NCBI GenBank assembly: GCA_947260005.1
Contig: CAMYOL010000007.1
Location: 361,574-425,573, forward strand
DNA length: 64,000 nt
Origin: an uncultured Ectothiorhodospiraceae bacterium
GTDB taxonomy: Bacteria; Pseudomonadota; Gammaproteobacteria; UBA6429; Thiohalophilaceae
Direction: 5' to 3'
Shown here: positions 35,638-45,080 of the stretch, piece after piece
Numbering within the stretch: position 1 is the first letter of the stretch
Layout of the letters: every line of letters begins with the position of its first letter
Position numbers and translations under genes: made by a program
Notes under the pieces: generated by a model
Told to the model about the DNA's origin: nothing
Seen by the model: the letters and a program-made list of their open reading frames with translations, nothing else
The model's database searches: none

Positions 35638-36999
35638 TTATTTGTTTGAGTCTGCAATCATATCGAGTAAGCGCTGATGCAGGTTTTCAAAACCACCATT
35701 ACTCATTATGACAATATAGTCGCCCGGTTGTGCCATGTCGTTTATTTTTTCTATCAAATTTTGAGTAGATTCACTTGTCTGGGTCTTGGTTGCAATACTG
35801 GAAAGAATTTCTTGTAAAGACCAATCTAAGTTAGCTGGCTCAAAAACAAAGACTTGATCCGCTTCTGATAAGGAATCGGCGAGTTGTTGTTTATGCACCC
35901 CCATACGCATGGTATTTGAGCGAGGCTCTAACACGGCAATGATCCTGGCCTTGCCAACATGTTGACGTAAACCTTGCAACGTTGTTTGAATCGCGGTTGG
36001 GTGATGAGCAAAGTCATCATAAACGGTTATGTCGTTCACCACTCCGCGAATTTCAAGGCGTCGTTTGATACCTTTAAAGGCAGTCAAACTCTCAGCCGCA
36101 TGTTCGATCGAAACACCAACATGATGAGCCGCCGCAATGGCTGCCACCGCATTTTGTACATTATGCTCGCCAAGTAAATCCCATTTAACCTTTACAGGCG
36201 TCTGCTGTTGAAAACGTACCTGGAACTCACTGCCATCACTATTCGTTAATGTCACTTGCCAGTCTGAATTATCTCCCACCTTTTGTTGTTCTGACCAACA
36301 TCCCATTGCGATCACCTCATTGATAGCCGCTTCATGATCGGGATAAATGATTAAACCATTTGCCGGTACGGTACGAACCTGATGATGAAATTGCTTTTGG
36401 ATGGCAGTGAGATTATCAAAAATATCCGCATGGTCAAATTCAAGATTATTGATCACAAGGGTGCGAGGATGATAATGAACAAATTTGGAACGTTTATCGA
36501 AAAAAGCACTATCGTATTCATCCGCCTCAACCACAAAAAAAGGCGTGTCACCCAAACGAGCAGTTAAACCAAAATTTGCCGGCACCCCACCGATTAAAAA
36601 TCCCGGCGCCATATTGTTATATTCCAGGATCCAGGCCAGCAAACTCGACGTGCTTGTTTTGCCATGTGTCCCAGACACTGCCAGTACCCATCGATCATTT
36701 AAAACATGCTCAGCTAACCATTGCGGTCCGGAGGTATAAGACAACCCCTTTTCCAATACATACTCAACGGCTGGGTTACCGCGTGATAATGCATTGCCTA
36801 TCACCACTACGTCAGGCGTATCATTAAACTGCTCGACTCCAAAACCTTCAAATAAGGTAATATCCGCTTGTTCGAGTTGTGTGCTCATCGGAGGGTAAAC
36901 ATTCTCGTCACAACCTGTAACTCGATGTCCCAGAGCTGAAGCTAATTGCGCAATGCCGCCCATAAAGGTTCCACAAATTCCTAGAATATGAACATGCAT
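35638..36999 (-). CDS. mpl: UDP-N-acetylmuramate:murein-tripeptide ligase
   Basis: A 453-residue Mur-ligase-family enzyme that recycles cell-wall tripeptide by joining it to UDP-MurNAc. It has [17 protein letters not shown], the P-loop [31 protein letters not shown] and [10 protein letters not shown]. Its ATG shares one base with the upstream membrane-protein stop (TGATG), so the membrane protein, mpl and ubiX read as one operon. Confidence 0.95.
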   Translation of the reverse strand: MHVHILGICGTFMGGIAQLASALGHRVTGCDENVYPPMSTQLEQADITLFEGFGVEQFNDTPDVVVIGNALSRGNPAVEYVLEKGLSYTSGPQWLAEHVLNDRWVLAVSGTHGKTSTSSLLAWILEYNNMAPGFLIGGVPANFGLTARLGDTPFFVVEADEYDSAFFDKRSKFVHYHPRTLVINNLEFDHADIFDNLTAIQKQFHHQVRTVPANGLIIYPDHEAAINEVIAMGCWSEQQKVGDNSDWQVTLTNSDGSEFQVRFQQQTPVKVKWDLLGEHNVQNAVAAIAAAHHVGVSIEHAAESLTAFKGIKRRLEIRGVVNDITVYDDFAHHPTAIQTTLQGLRQHVGKARIIAVLEPRSNTMRMGVHKQQLADSLSEADQVFVFEPANLDWSLQEILSSIATKTQTSESTQNLIEKINDMAQPGDYIVIMSNGGFENLHQRLLDMIADSNK

Positions 37000-37538
37000 C
37001 AGGTTGCCACCGGAACAAGTAATGACTTAATGCCAAGACTTAAGATCAAAATCATCAGAGACAACATAGCCGCATTAATTCTTGGTGTAGCCAAAGCGAT
37101 GTGAAAGATATGCATATAGATAACCAGGTCCCAAACCAGTGTGACCATTAAAACTAAAGCTGCGAAATCAACTATTATAGATGGTTCACCACCCGCGCCA
37201 TTCATAACAAAAAATACCGCCGGTAACTGAATAATTACGAGAATTAATTCTGCGCCAGTTATCGCAGTCAGTGACTGTAAAAAACGATCCGCCTTACCAT
37301 AATATTTAAACAATAAAAAGATAACGCTAATAATGACAATATTGGCGACAATGAAAAAACGGATATTAACTCCAAAGTCGATCACCTTACCGTCATAACC
37401 AGGAATAAAACTGGTGACAATCTCTACAACAAACACAATGACAAAAAGAAACACAAACAAGAAAGGCGAATACGGTACATCTTGCGGCCCTTTTTTTAAC
37501 AGGGCAATGTCTAAAAACAATCTAAATAAGACTAACAT
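36999..37538 (-). CDS. Multi-pass membrane protein of unknown function
   Basis: A 179-residue protein with five hydrophobic segments (near 21-42, 58-77, 90-110, 124-142 and 150-172) and few charges, a Yip1-like layout. No motif is diagnostic. Translation is coupled to mpl through TGATG. It may take part in envelope biology by context only. Confidence 0.75.
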   Translation of the reverse strand: MLVLFRLFLDIALLKKGPQDVPYSPFLFVFLFVIVFVVEIVTSFIPGYDGKVIDFGVNIRFFIVANIVIISVIFLLFKYYGKADRFLQSLTAITGAELILVIIQLPAVFFVMNGAGGEPSIIVDFAALVLMVTLVWDLVIYMHIFHIALATPRINAAMLSLMILILSLGIKSLLVPVAT

Positions 37539-37735
37539 TTTATCTCGTCATTTCTGAATTTTATTAAGCTACACTGCATTCTGTAAATAAACCCACCAAT
37601 TATCATAAAAACAGGTTTTTTCATCAAGCAACTTAACAAATAGTTAAATTCATGAGCCATTCTATTGCAATTGTATAAAGAATTGCGCGATCATGTTACC
37701 ACAATCCTTAATTATCTTAATTTGAATACTAATAA

Positions 37736-38914
37736 ATGTCTGACTCTCAAACACTCAGTGACACCTGTCCACTCATAGAAAGCACACAGGAATTAACCAC
37801 GTTTTGTGAAAAAATTGCCAATGCCGAGTACATCGCAATTGACACTGAATTTGTACGTGATAAAACATACTTTTCAAAACTGTGTTTAATCCAGATAGCA
37901 AGCCCATCCGACATTGCTTGTATAGACCCTTTTAAGGTAGACGATCTGTCCGCACTTAAGGTGGTATTTGCCAACACGACACAAACCAAGATTTTTCATG
38001 CCGCCCGACAGGACCTCGAGATATTGTACTCTGATTTTGGACTTATGCCCGCACCTATGTTTGATACCCAGATTGCGGCAACCTTACTTGGATTAGGTGA
38101 GCAGATTGGCTATGGAAATATGGTTAAACATTATCTTGATATTAATCTGGCCAAACAACATGCCCGCACTGACTGGGAACTTCGTCCTTTATCTGCTGAA
38201 CAGCTCGAATACGCTGCAAATGATGTCCGCTATCTGATTCAAATGTACCCTTTAGTACTACAGGATTTACAAAAATACGGCCGACAAAGCTGGCTGGAGA
38301 ATGATTTTGCACAATTACTCGATCCAGGTTTATATCAAGTTAATAATGATCAACTTTGGCAGAAGGTTTCCGGCAATCAAAAATTACGCCGCAAGCAACT
38401 TGCGGTATTACAACAGCTATGTATCTGGAGAGAAGAAGTCGCGATCAAAAAAAACAAACCCCGCAAATGGATTCTGTCAGACAATATTGCCTTGTCCATT
38501 GCCATGGCAATGCCAACATCAAAACCAAAATTGGCTAACATTCGTGGTATCAACAAAGCCACTGTCGATAAAGATGCGGATACCATCATTCGTTGTGTAA
38601 AAACCGCACTTGATAAACCCGAAGAGCAATGGCCGATCCCGCATAAAAAACGTAAACTCGATAAAAACAAGGAAGCGACGGTTGATGCTCTGCTTGCGAT
38701 CAGTAAACTCAAAGCCAATGAACATAATATTAGCGTCGGAGCTATCGTAAACCGCAACGAGCTTGAGAAATTAATATTGGATGAACCGGATCTGGCGATA
38801 TTATCCGGCTGGCGTTTTAATTTGGTTGGAGAAACCCTGGTACAATTTTTAAAAAATAATCTGGTTTTAAGTTATTCGAATAATGAGCTGAGAATAATCA
38901 AAAACGAGTCATGA
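37736..38914 (+). CDS. rnd: Ribonuclease D
   Basis: A 392-residue 3'-5' exoribonuclease. DEDD residues are in IAIDTEFVRDKTYFSKLCLIQIA (D, E), IFHAARQDLEIL (D) and YAANDVRYL (Y, D). The C-terminal half holds two HRDC-type helical domains (RNEEL-like RKQLAVLQQLCIWREEVAIKKNKPRKWILSD region at about 220-250). It matures tRNA 3' ends. It overlaps the next gene by 4 bases. Confidence 0.94.
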   Translation: MSDSQTLSDTCPLIESTQELTTFCEKIANAEYIAIDTEFVRDKTYFSKLCLIQIASPSDIACIDPFKVDDLSALKVVFANTTQTKIFHAARQDLEILYSDFGLMPAPMFDTQIAATLLGLGEQIGYGNMVKHYLDINLAKQHARTDWELRPLSAEQLEYAANDVRYLIQMYPLVLQDLQKYGRQSWLENDFAQLLDPGLYQVNNDQLWQKVSGNQKLRRKQLAVLQQLCIWREEVAIKKNKPRKWILSDNIALSIAMAMPTSKPKLANIRGINKATVDKDADTIIRCVKTALDKPEEQWPIPHKKRKLDKNKEATVDALLAISKLKANEHNISVGAIVNRNELEKLILDEPDLAILSGWRFNLVGETLVQFLKNNLVLSYSNNELRIIKNES

Positions 38915-40071
38915 ACGTTGGTTATTCATTTCCCTGGCACAATCAAAACTCATTCCAATTATTAATCGATAGTGGAAAATTTTATCCCCGCATGCTTGCC
39001 GCTATCGAACAAGCAGAACACTTTATTTTAGTCGAACAATACCTGGTAAGTTCTGGTCAGGTTCTGGATAAATTTATTCTGGCCTTAACGAAAGCCGCTC
39101 AACATGGCATCCAGGTTTTTATTCTTTTCGATGACTATGGCACACGAGCGATCAAGCAATCTGATCTGAATAAGTTGAAGCAAAAGAATATGTACTTTGT
39201 CTCGTATAACCCTTTCAAATGGCAAAAGTTATATTCAAGTCTGCGCCGAAATCACCGAAAATTACTCTTGATTGATAACCATACCGCTTATGTCGGCGGA
39301 GCAGGTTTATCAGATGAATACCTGCCGTCAGAAAAAACACTGGACGAAACCTTGAACTGGCATGACATCATGCTTGAGATTCAAGGTCAGGTTGTTATTG
39401 ATTGGTACACTTCATTTTCCCAGATTTGGCAAGCATGTAGCGCAACAACACTACCTAAACCGCATGATAAAAACTGGGGGCCGGAGTTAACTCAGGCTGG
39501 GCGTGTATTGTTAGCACGTGGTCCGGGTAGAAATAGCATCATTAAATCCGCACTACGTAATATCAAAAGAAGCTCCGAACGGGTCTGGGTCGCAACCCCG
39601 TATTTTCTGACGACAAGAAAGCTTCGCCATGCCTTGAGTAATGCGGCTAAACGCGGTGTAGACGTGCGTCTGTTGTTACCAGGACCAATTAGTGATCACC
39701 CCTGGATATCACATGCAGGTCGTCGATATTACCGTCGTTTACTTCACAACGGAGTGAAGATTTATGAATACCAACCGCGATTCATCCATGCCAAGATTAT
39801 CCTGGCTGATAACTGGATCTCTATTGGCTCAAGTAACCTCGATCGTTGGAATCAATTCTGGAATCTTGATGCCAATCAGGCTGTCAGAGATAAGGACCTT
39901 GTCAAACAAACCTGTGACCTGTTTGAAACTGATTTTTCGCAAAGTAAATTATTAAGCTATTCCCTCTGGAAACATCGCCCCTGGTTACAACGCTTTTCGG
40001 AATGGTGGGCCAGTTACATTGTTCGTATGATCCAGTGGCTCGTGTATCTAGCCTCGCGAATACGTAAATAA
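38911..40071 (+). CDS. Phospholipase-D-family cardiolipin synthase, ClsB-like
   Basis: A 386-residue cytoplasmic or peripheral protein with two HKD motifs: HRKLLLIDNHTAYVGG and HAKIILADNWISIGSSNLD. No N-terminal membrane helices are seen, as in ClsB rather than ClsA, and the C-terminus ends in a basic hydrophobic helix. It likely forms cardiolipin from phosphatidylglycerol or PE. It is translationally coupled to rnd (ATGA), an unusual pairing. Confidence 0.9.
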   Translation: MNVGYSFPWHNQNSFQLLIDSGKFYPRMLAAIEQAEHFILVEQYLVSSGQVLDKFILALTKAAQHGIQVFILFDDYGTRAIKQSDLNKLKQKNMYFVSYNPFKWQKLYSSLRRNHRKLLLIDNHTAYVGGAGLSDEYLPSEKTLDETLNWHDIMLEIQGQVVIDWYTSFSQIWQACSATTLPKPHDKNWGPELTQAGRVLLARGPGRNSIIKSALRNIKRSSERVWVATPYFLTTRKLRHALSNAAKRGVDVRLLLPGPISDHPWISHAGRRYYRRLLHNGVKIYEYQPRFIHAKIILADNWISIGSSNLDRWNQFWNLDANQAVRDKDLVKQTCDLFETDFSQSKLLSYSLWKHRPWLQRFSEWWASYIVRMIQWLVYLASRIRK

Positions 40072-40102
40072 AAAATTCTCAAATTAAGATAAAGAGTCGC
40101 AG

Positions 40103-40285
40103 ATGGGAAAAAGTATCTTAAAAATTATTATTATAATTTTCATTAGCATTATTCTATTTGCTATTGGAATTCCCGTTATCTCAAAAATAATCGGAAGCGG
40201 TTATGAGCCATTATTTATCGGCGTGCTTTTTATATTACTTGTCGTTGCTGTCATCTTCGACCAGATTCTTAAAAAGAAACGATAA
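40103..40285 (+). CDS. Small two-span membrane protein
   Basis: A 60-residue protein with two hydrophobic helices (5-27 and 34-53), a short GSGYEP turn and a basic C-terminus (LKKKR). An AAGAG site lies upstream. It follows the ClsB-like gene by 31 bases and is followed by a good terminator, so it is probably the last gene of the rnd-cls unit. Confidence 0.6.
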   Translation: MGKSILKIIIIIFISIILFAIGIPVISKIIGSGYEPLFIGVLFILLVVAVIFDQILKKKR

Positions 40286-40313
40286 CAACTAGCCATTAGA
40301 CAAAACACACCAT

Positions 40314-40347
40314 AAAAAACGGGCTAGTTAATCACTAGCCCGTTTTT
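40314..40347. terminator. Bidirectional terminator between the rnd-cls unit and adk
   Basis: A perfect hairpin (AAAAACGGGCTAGT/ACTAGCCCGTTTTT, 5- to 6-base loop) with T-tracts on both strands, between convergent genes. Confidence 0.9.
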
Positions 40348-40369
40348 ATATCCCACTTAAGTGAGGACT

Positions 40370-41560
40370 CTAACGGCGGCGTCTGGCCTTCTTCTTCGTT
40401 ACTTTCTTTTTGGCCTTTTTCTTGGCCTTCTTCTTGGCCTTCTTCTTGGCCTTCTTCTTGGCCTTCTTCTTGGCCTTCTTCTTGGCCTTCTTCTTGGCCT
40501 TCTTCTTGGCCTTCTTCTTCGTTACTTTCTTCTTAGCCTTTTTCTTGGCCTTCTTCTTCGTTACTTTCTTCTTGGCCTTTTTCTTGGCTTTCTTCTTCGT
40601 TACTTTCTTCTTGGCTTTTTTCTTGGCTTTCTTCTTCGTTACTTTCTTCTTGGCCTTTTTCTTGGCTTTTTTCTTGGTCGTTTTCTTCTTGGCCTTTTTC
40701 TTGGCCGCCTTCTTCTTGGTTTTCTTCTTGATCACTTTCTTTTTAGTTGCCTTTTTCTTAGTGGCTTTTTTCTTGGTGGCCTTCTTCTTCGTCGCCTTCT
40801 TCTTCGTCGCCTTTTTCTTAGTCGCTTTTTTCTTGGTCGTTTTCTTCTTGGCTGCTGGCTTTTTCTTAGCCGCTGGCTTCTGCGCAACCGGTTCCGCAGG
40901 CGCTTCATCAGAAGGCAAGCTATCCAGGATCTGACATACGTTCATGAAGATCGTCTCGATTTCACCAATGCCTTGTACTGATCTTAATTTTCCTTGCCCC
41001 TGATAGTAATCAACTAACGGTGCGGTTTGTGCTTCGTATACTCGTAAACGATTGCTGATGGTTGCTTCGTTATCATCGGATCGCTGGGTAACTTCGCCAC
41101 CACATTTATCACAAACTCCATCAGTCCGAGGTGGGTTGGTGTGTACATTGTACATTTGCCCGCATGAACCACAGGTACGACGCCCGGTTAAGCGCTGCAT
41201 CAAGACATCAAAATCGACATCGATCAACAGTGAGGTCTGTAATGGTTTGCCCATGTCCGATAACAATCGATCCAGGGCTTCAGCTTGAGGGATATTGCGT
41301 GGGAAACCATCGAGAATAAAACCATTTTGAGCATCAGACCTGGATAGTCGTTCTTTGATCATGCCCAAGACAATGTCATCAGAGACGAGTTGTCCTGCAT
41401 CCATTGCAGCCTTGGCTTGCATACCTAATTCTGAACCCGCGGCAACGGCTTCGCGTAGTAAATCGCCAGTCGACAATTGCGGTATGCCGTACTTCTCGAT
41501 GAGTAATTTAGCTTGTGTGCCTTTGCCCCCACCAGGGGCACCAATTAATACGATTCTCAT
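40370..41560 (-). CDS. adk: Adenylate kinase fused to a long Lys/Ala-rich histone-H1-like tail
   Basis: The ATG at 41560 begins MRIVLIGAPGGGKGTQ; an in-frame start 39 bases upstream adds nothing conserved. Residues 1-220 are a complete long-form Adk: P-loop, LSTGDLLR, FILDGFPR, a zinc-type LID (CGSCGQMYN...CDKCGG) and ISNRLRVYEAQTAPLVDYY. It interconverts 2 ADP and ATP plus AMP. The same frame then runs on for about 175 residues of KKKA, TKKKA and VTKKK units with almost no other residues, ending KKKARRRR. This tail resembles AlgP, BpH1 or H1 C-terminal domains and should bind nucleic acid or polyphosphate. No stop, start or ribosome site was seen between the parts. Confidence 0.93.
   Translation of the reverse strand: MRIVLIGAPGGGKGTQAKLLIEKYGIPQLSTGDLLREAVAAGSELGMQAKAAMDAGQLVSDDIVLGMIKERLSRSDAQNGFILDGFPRNIPQAEALDRLLSDMGKPLQTSLLIDVDFDVLMQRLTGRRTCGSCGQMYNVHTNPPRTDGVCDKCGGEVTQRSDDNEATISNRLRVYEAQTAPLVDYYQGQGKLRSVQGIGEIETIFMNVCQILDSLPSDEAPAEPVAQKPAAKKKPAAKKKTTKKKATKKKATKKKATKKKATKKKATKKKATKKKVIKKKTKKKAAKKKAKKKTTKKKAKKKAKKKVTKKKAKKKAKKKVTKKKAKKKAKKKVTKKKAKKKAKKKVTKKKAKKKAKKKAKKKAKKKAKKKAKKKAKKKAKKKAKKKVTKKKARRRR
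40379..40870 (-). repeat. Tandem coding repeats in the adk tail
   Basis: The tail DNA consists of three repeat classes: about seven ATKKK units (15 bp), four KKKAKKKAKKKVT units (39 bp) and about ten AKKK units (12 bp, GCCAAGAAGAAG on the coding strand). Such arrays slip easily, so the tail length may vary between strains. Antisense open frames (Leu/Phe-rich) are shadows. Confidence 0.9.
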
Positions 41561-41599
41561 TTTATGTTTTGCTCCATTCCTGATTAATGCTGATATCAC

Positions 41600-42434
41600 G
41601 CAACGCTAATGTTGATGTCGGTGTAACTTTTTGGTGCGCACGATGTTTAATAATTGTTATGCACAATTTACAACCTAGAGGCGTAAAATTAGTCTCAAAG
41701 TAATGTCAAGTCAATGCTGTGCACCACTTAAATGAACATCAAAATGAAAATGTTGGCTTGAAGTTTGTACAATTTAGTATCACAAATTTTTAACGGAAAT
41801 CTCGCAAACACTGCATGAATAAAATCCAATCATTTAAACTTTGTGGCTACCCTGTCATTCTGAACGAGCGAACGCGAGTGAAGAATCTTAACCGGTTAAC
41901 AACCGTAATCGTAAAAGATCCTTCGCTACGCTGCGCTTCGGTTAGGAAAACAGGAATACGTTAGGGAAATAGGTAGAATTCAAGGTACCCGGATAACATC
42001 AGGATGAAAAGGTTCAGGTCCTTCGTTCTAAACGAGCCTTCGCAAGTGAAAAATCTTAAACTATAGACTCTTGTTATCGTAAAAGAACATTCGCGGCTGA
42101 AGAATCTTAGCCCGTTGACGACCACTGCCGTAAAGGATCCTTCACTTCGCTCCGCTCAACCGCTTCTCGTTTCGACCAGCATTTTCTGCGCTTCGCGACA
42201 GTCATTTCCTACACTGCGCTCCGATTAGGATGACAATCATAGGAAAATATCTCTTCTGGCTTACCGGGGCAAAAAAGAGTAAAAAAGTGATGAAAAAATG
42301 TTCGAAATTCATTTACTTTCGACCTCTGGCTGTTAGAATACGCGCCTTTTCAACGCCCCTACCTTTTGTATTTTAGGTAGACGCTATTTTTATACAGACA
42401 CAATGTCACAAGCAATTTAGAAGGTTATCCCGTT
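41600..42434. repeat. Gene-free region with degraded interspersed repeats
   Basis: The 835 bases between adk and ppa contain no convincing gene. Bases 41850-42245 hold several damaged copies of the CATTCTGAAC/GAAGAATCTTA and GGATCCTTCGCT repeat family also seen at 16.4, 18.3 and 62.9 kb. The last 130 bases should hold the ppa promoter; CTACCTTTTG...AGGTAG forms a small hairpin at about 42358. Confidence 0.75.
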
Positions 42435-42983
42435 ATGAATCTCGATCGCGTCGGTCCCGGCAAAGACATCCCCAATGATTTCAACGTTATTATTGAAATT
42501 CCATCTCATTCTGACCCCGTCAAGTATGAGGTCGATAAGGAAACAGGCGCCATGTTCGTCGATCGCTTTATGAATACTGCCATGCATTACCCCTGCAACT
42601 ATGGTTATATTCCCAAGACTTTGTCCGAAGATGGCGACCCCGTCGATGTGCTGGTGGTAACCCCAATTCCTCTAATTAGTGGTTCGGTAATCCGTTGTCG
42701 CTCAGTGGGTGTTTTACAAATGGAAGACGAAAGTGGGCCCGACGCTAAAATCATCGCTGTACCCATCGACAAATTATGCGTGATGTACCGTGAAGTGAAA
42801 CAAGCCACTCAACTTTCGTCTATGTTGCTGGATCAAATCAAACATTTTTTCGAACATTACAAAGATCTCGAAAAACACAAGTGGGTAAAAGTCCAGGGCT
42901 GGGCCGATTCTGACGCCGCGGCAAAGGAAATCAAAGACTCAATCCAGCGCTATAATGATGCCCCTGAAAAGCCGTTCTTCTAA
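42435..42983 (+). CDS. ppa: Inorganic pyrophosphatase (family I)
   Basis: A 182-residue soluble enzyme that hydrolyses pyrophosphate to phosphate. It has [27 protein letters not shown] and the signature [12 protein letters not shown] with the Mg-binding Asp residues, plus the closing [15 protein letters not shown]. The ribosome site is an AAGG seven to ten bases upstream. The next gene follows 10 bases later. Confidence 0.96.
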   Translation: MNLDRVGPGKDIPNDFNVIIEIPSHSDPVKYEVDKETGAMFVDRFMNTAMHYPCNYGYIPKTLSEDGDPVDVLVVTPIPLISGSVIRCRSVGVLQMEDESGPDAKIIAVPIDKLCVMYREVKQATQLSSMLLDQIKHFFEHYKDLEKHKWVKVQGWADSDAAAKEIKDSIQRYNDAPEKPFF

Positions 42984-42993
42984 AGTATAATAC

Positions 42994-43551
42994 ATGAAAG
43001 TTTGTATCGTCTCAGATAGTCACGATAATCGCGCGCTACTGGCCACCGCTGTACAGGACGCAAAAGATCGTGGTGCCGAGTGGGTCTTGCATTGTGGTGA
43101 CGTCATCGCGCCCACCACCTTGCGATGCCTGCCCCCTATCGGCCTGCCTGTGCATGTCATCCACGGTAACAACACCGGTGACCTGGTTGCCATGCATTAT
43201 GTAATGAAAGCCTACCCGGATATTATTCACTACCACGGCATGGATGCGACACTGGCGCTCGGAGGAAAAAGGATATTTTTGGTTCATTACCCTCATTACG
43301 CCAGAGCAATGGCACTCACCGGAGACTATGATCTGGTTTGTTGTGGGCATGATCATAAAGTTGGCATACAACAATTCGACAACATCAAACAAACCAAAAC
43401 CACCCTGGTTAATCCCGGTACGGTTGGCGGTATCGGTACTGATCCTACCTATGTCATGGGTGACCTGGCGACGATGGAATTCGAAATCATCCCCGTTTCA
43501 ACCGAACATACCGTTATTAAGAACTCGGAACCCGTTACCCGGCACGCCTAA
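42994..43551 (+). CDS. YfcE-like metallophosphoesterase
   Basis: A 185-residue calcineurin-like phosphoesterase. Metal ligands are in VSDSHDN, LHCGDVI, IHGNNTGD, LVHYPHYA and CCGHDHKVG. Relatives (YfcE, MJ0936) are phosphodiesterases with broad substrates. It is closely linked to ppa and ends just before palindromic element 2. Confidence 0.9.
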   Translation: MKVCIVSDSHDNRALLATAVQDAKDRGAEWVLHCGDVIAPTTLRCLPPIGLPVHVIHGNNTGDLVAMHYVMKAYPDIIHYHGMDATLALGGKRIFLVHYPHYARAMALTGDYDLVCCGHDHKVGIQQFDNIKQTKTTLVNPGTVGGIGTDPTYVMGDLATMEFEIIPVSTEHTVIKNSEPVTRHA

Positions 43552-43560
43552 GAAAAAATA

Positions 43561-43624
43561 GGGGTCAGAGACGTATTTTTAGAGTAATTTAGATTTCTAG
43601 CTAAAAATACGTCTCTGACCCCCA
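43561..43624. repeat. GGGGTCAGAGACG palindromic element, copy 2
   Basis: Two arms of about 22 bases (GGGGTCAGAGACGTATTTTT on the left) around an A+T-rich loop, starting 9 bases after the stop of the YfcE-like gene. The A-run before and T-run after would let it work as a terminator. Confidence 0.88.
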
Positions 43625-43668
43625 TTTTTCAATTTTTCCTAAGCCAAATTTTAATTTATAGTTAAGCT

Positions 43669-44202
43669 ATGATTCGGTTATTCAAACTTATTTTTGTTTT
43701 CGTCATTCTGGCTGCTGCCTATTATTCATTTAAACAACACAGTGAACCCGCTATTTTTTGGCACCCAGTCAAAACCCAACAAAATATAAATATAAAATTT
43801 CCTGGTGACCCAAAACACACGCAAAAGATCCGTGACTTTCCCATTATTGGCCAGGCCAGGTTACAGATTTATCAACAACTATTAGATGATGACTTATTTG
43901 TTTTAATTGAATTAAAAGCTCGAGATAAAGATCTAACCCGCTTTAATTTAGATGAACTAGAAACCGCAATATTTGCACTCAATGGCACCGAAAATTTAAG
44001 AATATCAAACAAACACTTATTCGAATTACACGCGTATCCTTCCATTGATTATGTGGCTCATGATAAAAAAGGGAATTTAATCTACTGCCGTACCATCAAG
44101 GTAAACAACCAACTTGTCTCGATGATTTATGCGAGTCCGGTCGAACAATTTAGTAAAAAACGCCATAAGAAATTCTTTGATTCTCTGCAATTTGAAAAAT
44201 GA
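43669..44202 (+). CDS. Uncharacterised membrane-anchored protein
   Basis: A 177-residue protein with one N-terminal helix (LIFVFVILAAAYYSF) that may be an anchor or signal, then a mixed domain: INIKFPGDPKHTQ near the start and KKFFDSLQFEK at the very end. This FPGxP...FFDSLxF frame is common in exported PsbP/DcrB-like small domains; the assignment is tentative. Its TGA stop is part of the first arm of the nested repeat that follows. Confidence 0.65.
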   Translation: MIRLFKLIFVFVILAAAYYSFKQHSEPAIFWHPVKTQQNINIKFPGDPKHTQKIRDFPIIGQARLQIYQQLLDDDLFVLIELKARDKDLTRFNLDELETAIFALNGTENLRISNKHLFELHAYPSIDYVAHDKKGNLIYCRTIKVNNQLVSMIYASPVEQFSKKRHKKFFDSLQFEK

Positions 44203-44394
44203 GGGTCAGAGACGGAAAAAAAAAGGGTGAAAAAAAAGGGGTCAGAGACGTATTTTTCTCGTAACCGTCATTCCCGCGGAGGCGGGAATCCAAATATTTA
44301 GATTCCCGCCTCCGCGGGAATGACAAGAGAAAAGAGAAATACGTCTCTGACCCCTTTTTTTTCCGTCTCTGACCCCTATTTTTCCTGACCCTCA
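44203..44394. repeat. Three-layer nested palindromic element
   Basis: Outer arms: GGGTCAGAGACGGAAAA at 44203 and its complement near 44360-44378. Middle arms: GGGGTCAGAGACGTATTTTT at 44238-44257 and its complement near 44335-44354. Inner core: a perfect 24-bp inverted repeat, 44267-44290 and 44301-44324 (ATTCCCGC...GCGGGAAT type, like Neisseria dRS3 and related repeats), around a 10-base loop. It fills the entire space between two convergent genes. Confidence 0.92.
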
Positions 44395-44398
44395 TTTT

Positions 44399-44845
44399 TT
44401 AAACGGTACCCGGTGTGTTTTTCTCTACCCAACGTGTTTGACCGTCATCAAGGGTTTCTTTTTTCCAAAACGGGGCTTCAGATTTTAATGCCTCCATAAT
44501 GAATTGATTGGCGGCATAAGCATGGGCCCGGTGCGCCGACCAGACCACGACAACGACAATGGTATCAGACGGATTGATTTTACCGACACGATGCAACACC
44601 AGTGCATCCATCAGTGACCATTCGTCCATCGCTCGTTGAACGATATCCTCTAAAAATTTTTCCGACATGCCTGGATAGTGTTCCAGCTGCATCTGACGAA
44701 CGGTCTCATCTTCATTAAAATCACGCATACGACCCGCAAACACCACACTCGCGCCATGCTGACCAGCCAGTTCCGGGTGTTCGTCTTCATACGAGGCTAA
44801 ACGAGGCCATACATCAATCGGTTGTTCGCTGATCTCAACCAACAT
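44399..44845 (-). CDS. moaE: Molybdopterin synthase catalytic subunit
   Basis: A 148-residue MoaE. It has GASVVFAGRMRDFNEDETV, the MoaD-binding HRVGKINPSDTIVVVVVWSAHR stretch and the active-site Lys motif EAPFWKKE. It moves sulfur from MoaD onto cyclic pyranopterin to make molybdopterin. It lies 1 base after moaD. Its stop is adjacent to the nested repeat. Confidence 0.95.
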   Translation of the reverse strand: MLVEISEQPIDVWPRLASYEDEHPELAGQHGASVVFAGRMRDFNEDETVRQMQLEHYPGMSEKFLEDIVQRAMDEWSLMDALVLHRVGKINPSDTIVVVVVWSAHRAHAYAANQFIMEALKSEAPFWKKETLDDGQTRWVEKNTPGTV

Positions 44846-44846
44846 T

Positions 44847-45080
44847 TTAACCTCCTGTCACCGGTGGGAAAAAAGCCACTTCATCACCATCACAGACGGC
44901 ATGATCTGCACTGACGTATTCCATATTAACGGCTGCAAGTATATGGGGATCGAGCGATGGCTCACCCACTGTCTGTTGCCATACCTCCAATACGGTCGTC
45001 ACGCCGTTGGCATCGATAGAATCACTCGGCTTACCGACACGTTCACGCAAACTGGCAAAAAATTTTACTTCAATACTCAT
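44847..45080 (-). CDS. moaD: Molybdopterin synthase sulfur carrier subunit
   Basis: A 77-residue ubiquitin-fold protein. It starts VKFFASLRERVG and ends FFPPVTGG, the C-terminal Gly-Gly that is thiocarboxylated. It is first in the moaD-moaE pair and divergent from moaC with a 147-base gap. No Moco-riboswitch structure could be recognised there. Confidence 0.93.
   Translation of the reverse strand: MSIEVKFFASLRERVGKPSDSIDANGVTTVLEVWQQTVGEPSLDPHILAAVNMEYVSADHAVCDGDEVAFFPPVTGG

Noticed and set aside
40361-40981. Leu/Phe/Gly-rich plus-strand open frames of 206 and 174 codons
   Set aside because: They are the reverse of the AAG/AAA-rich adk tail repeats and have no start signal.
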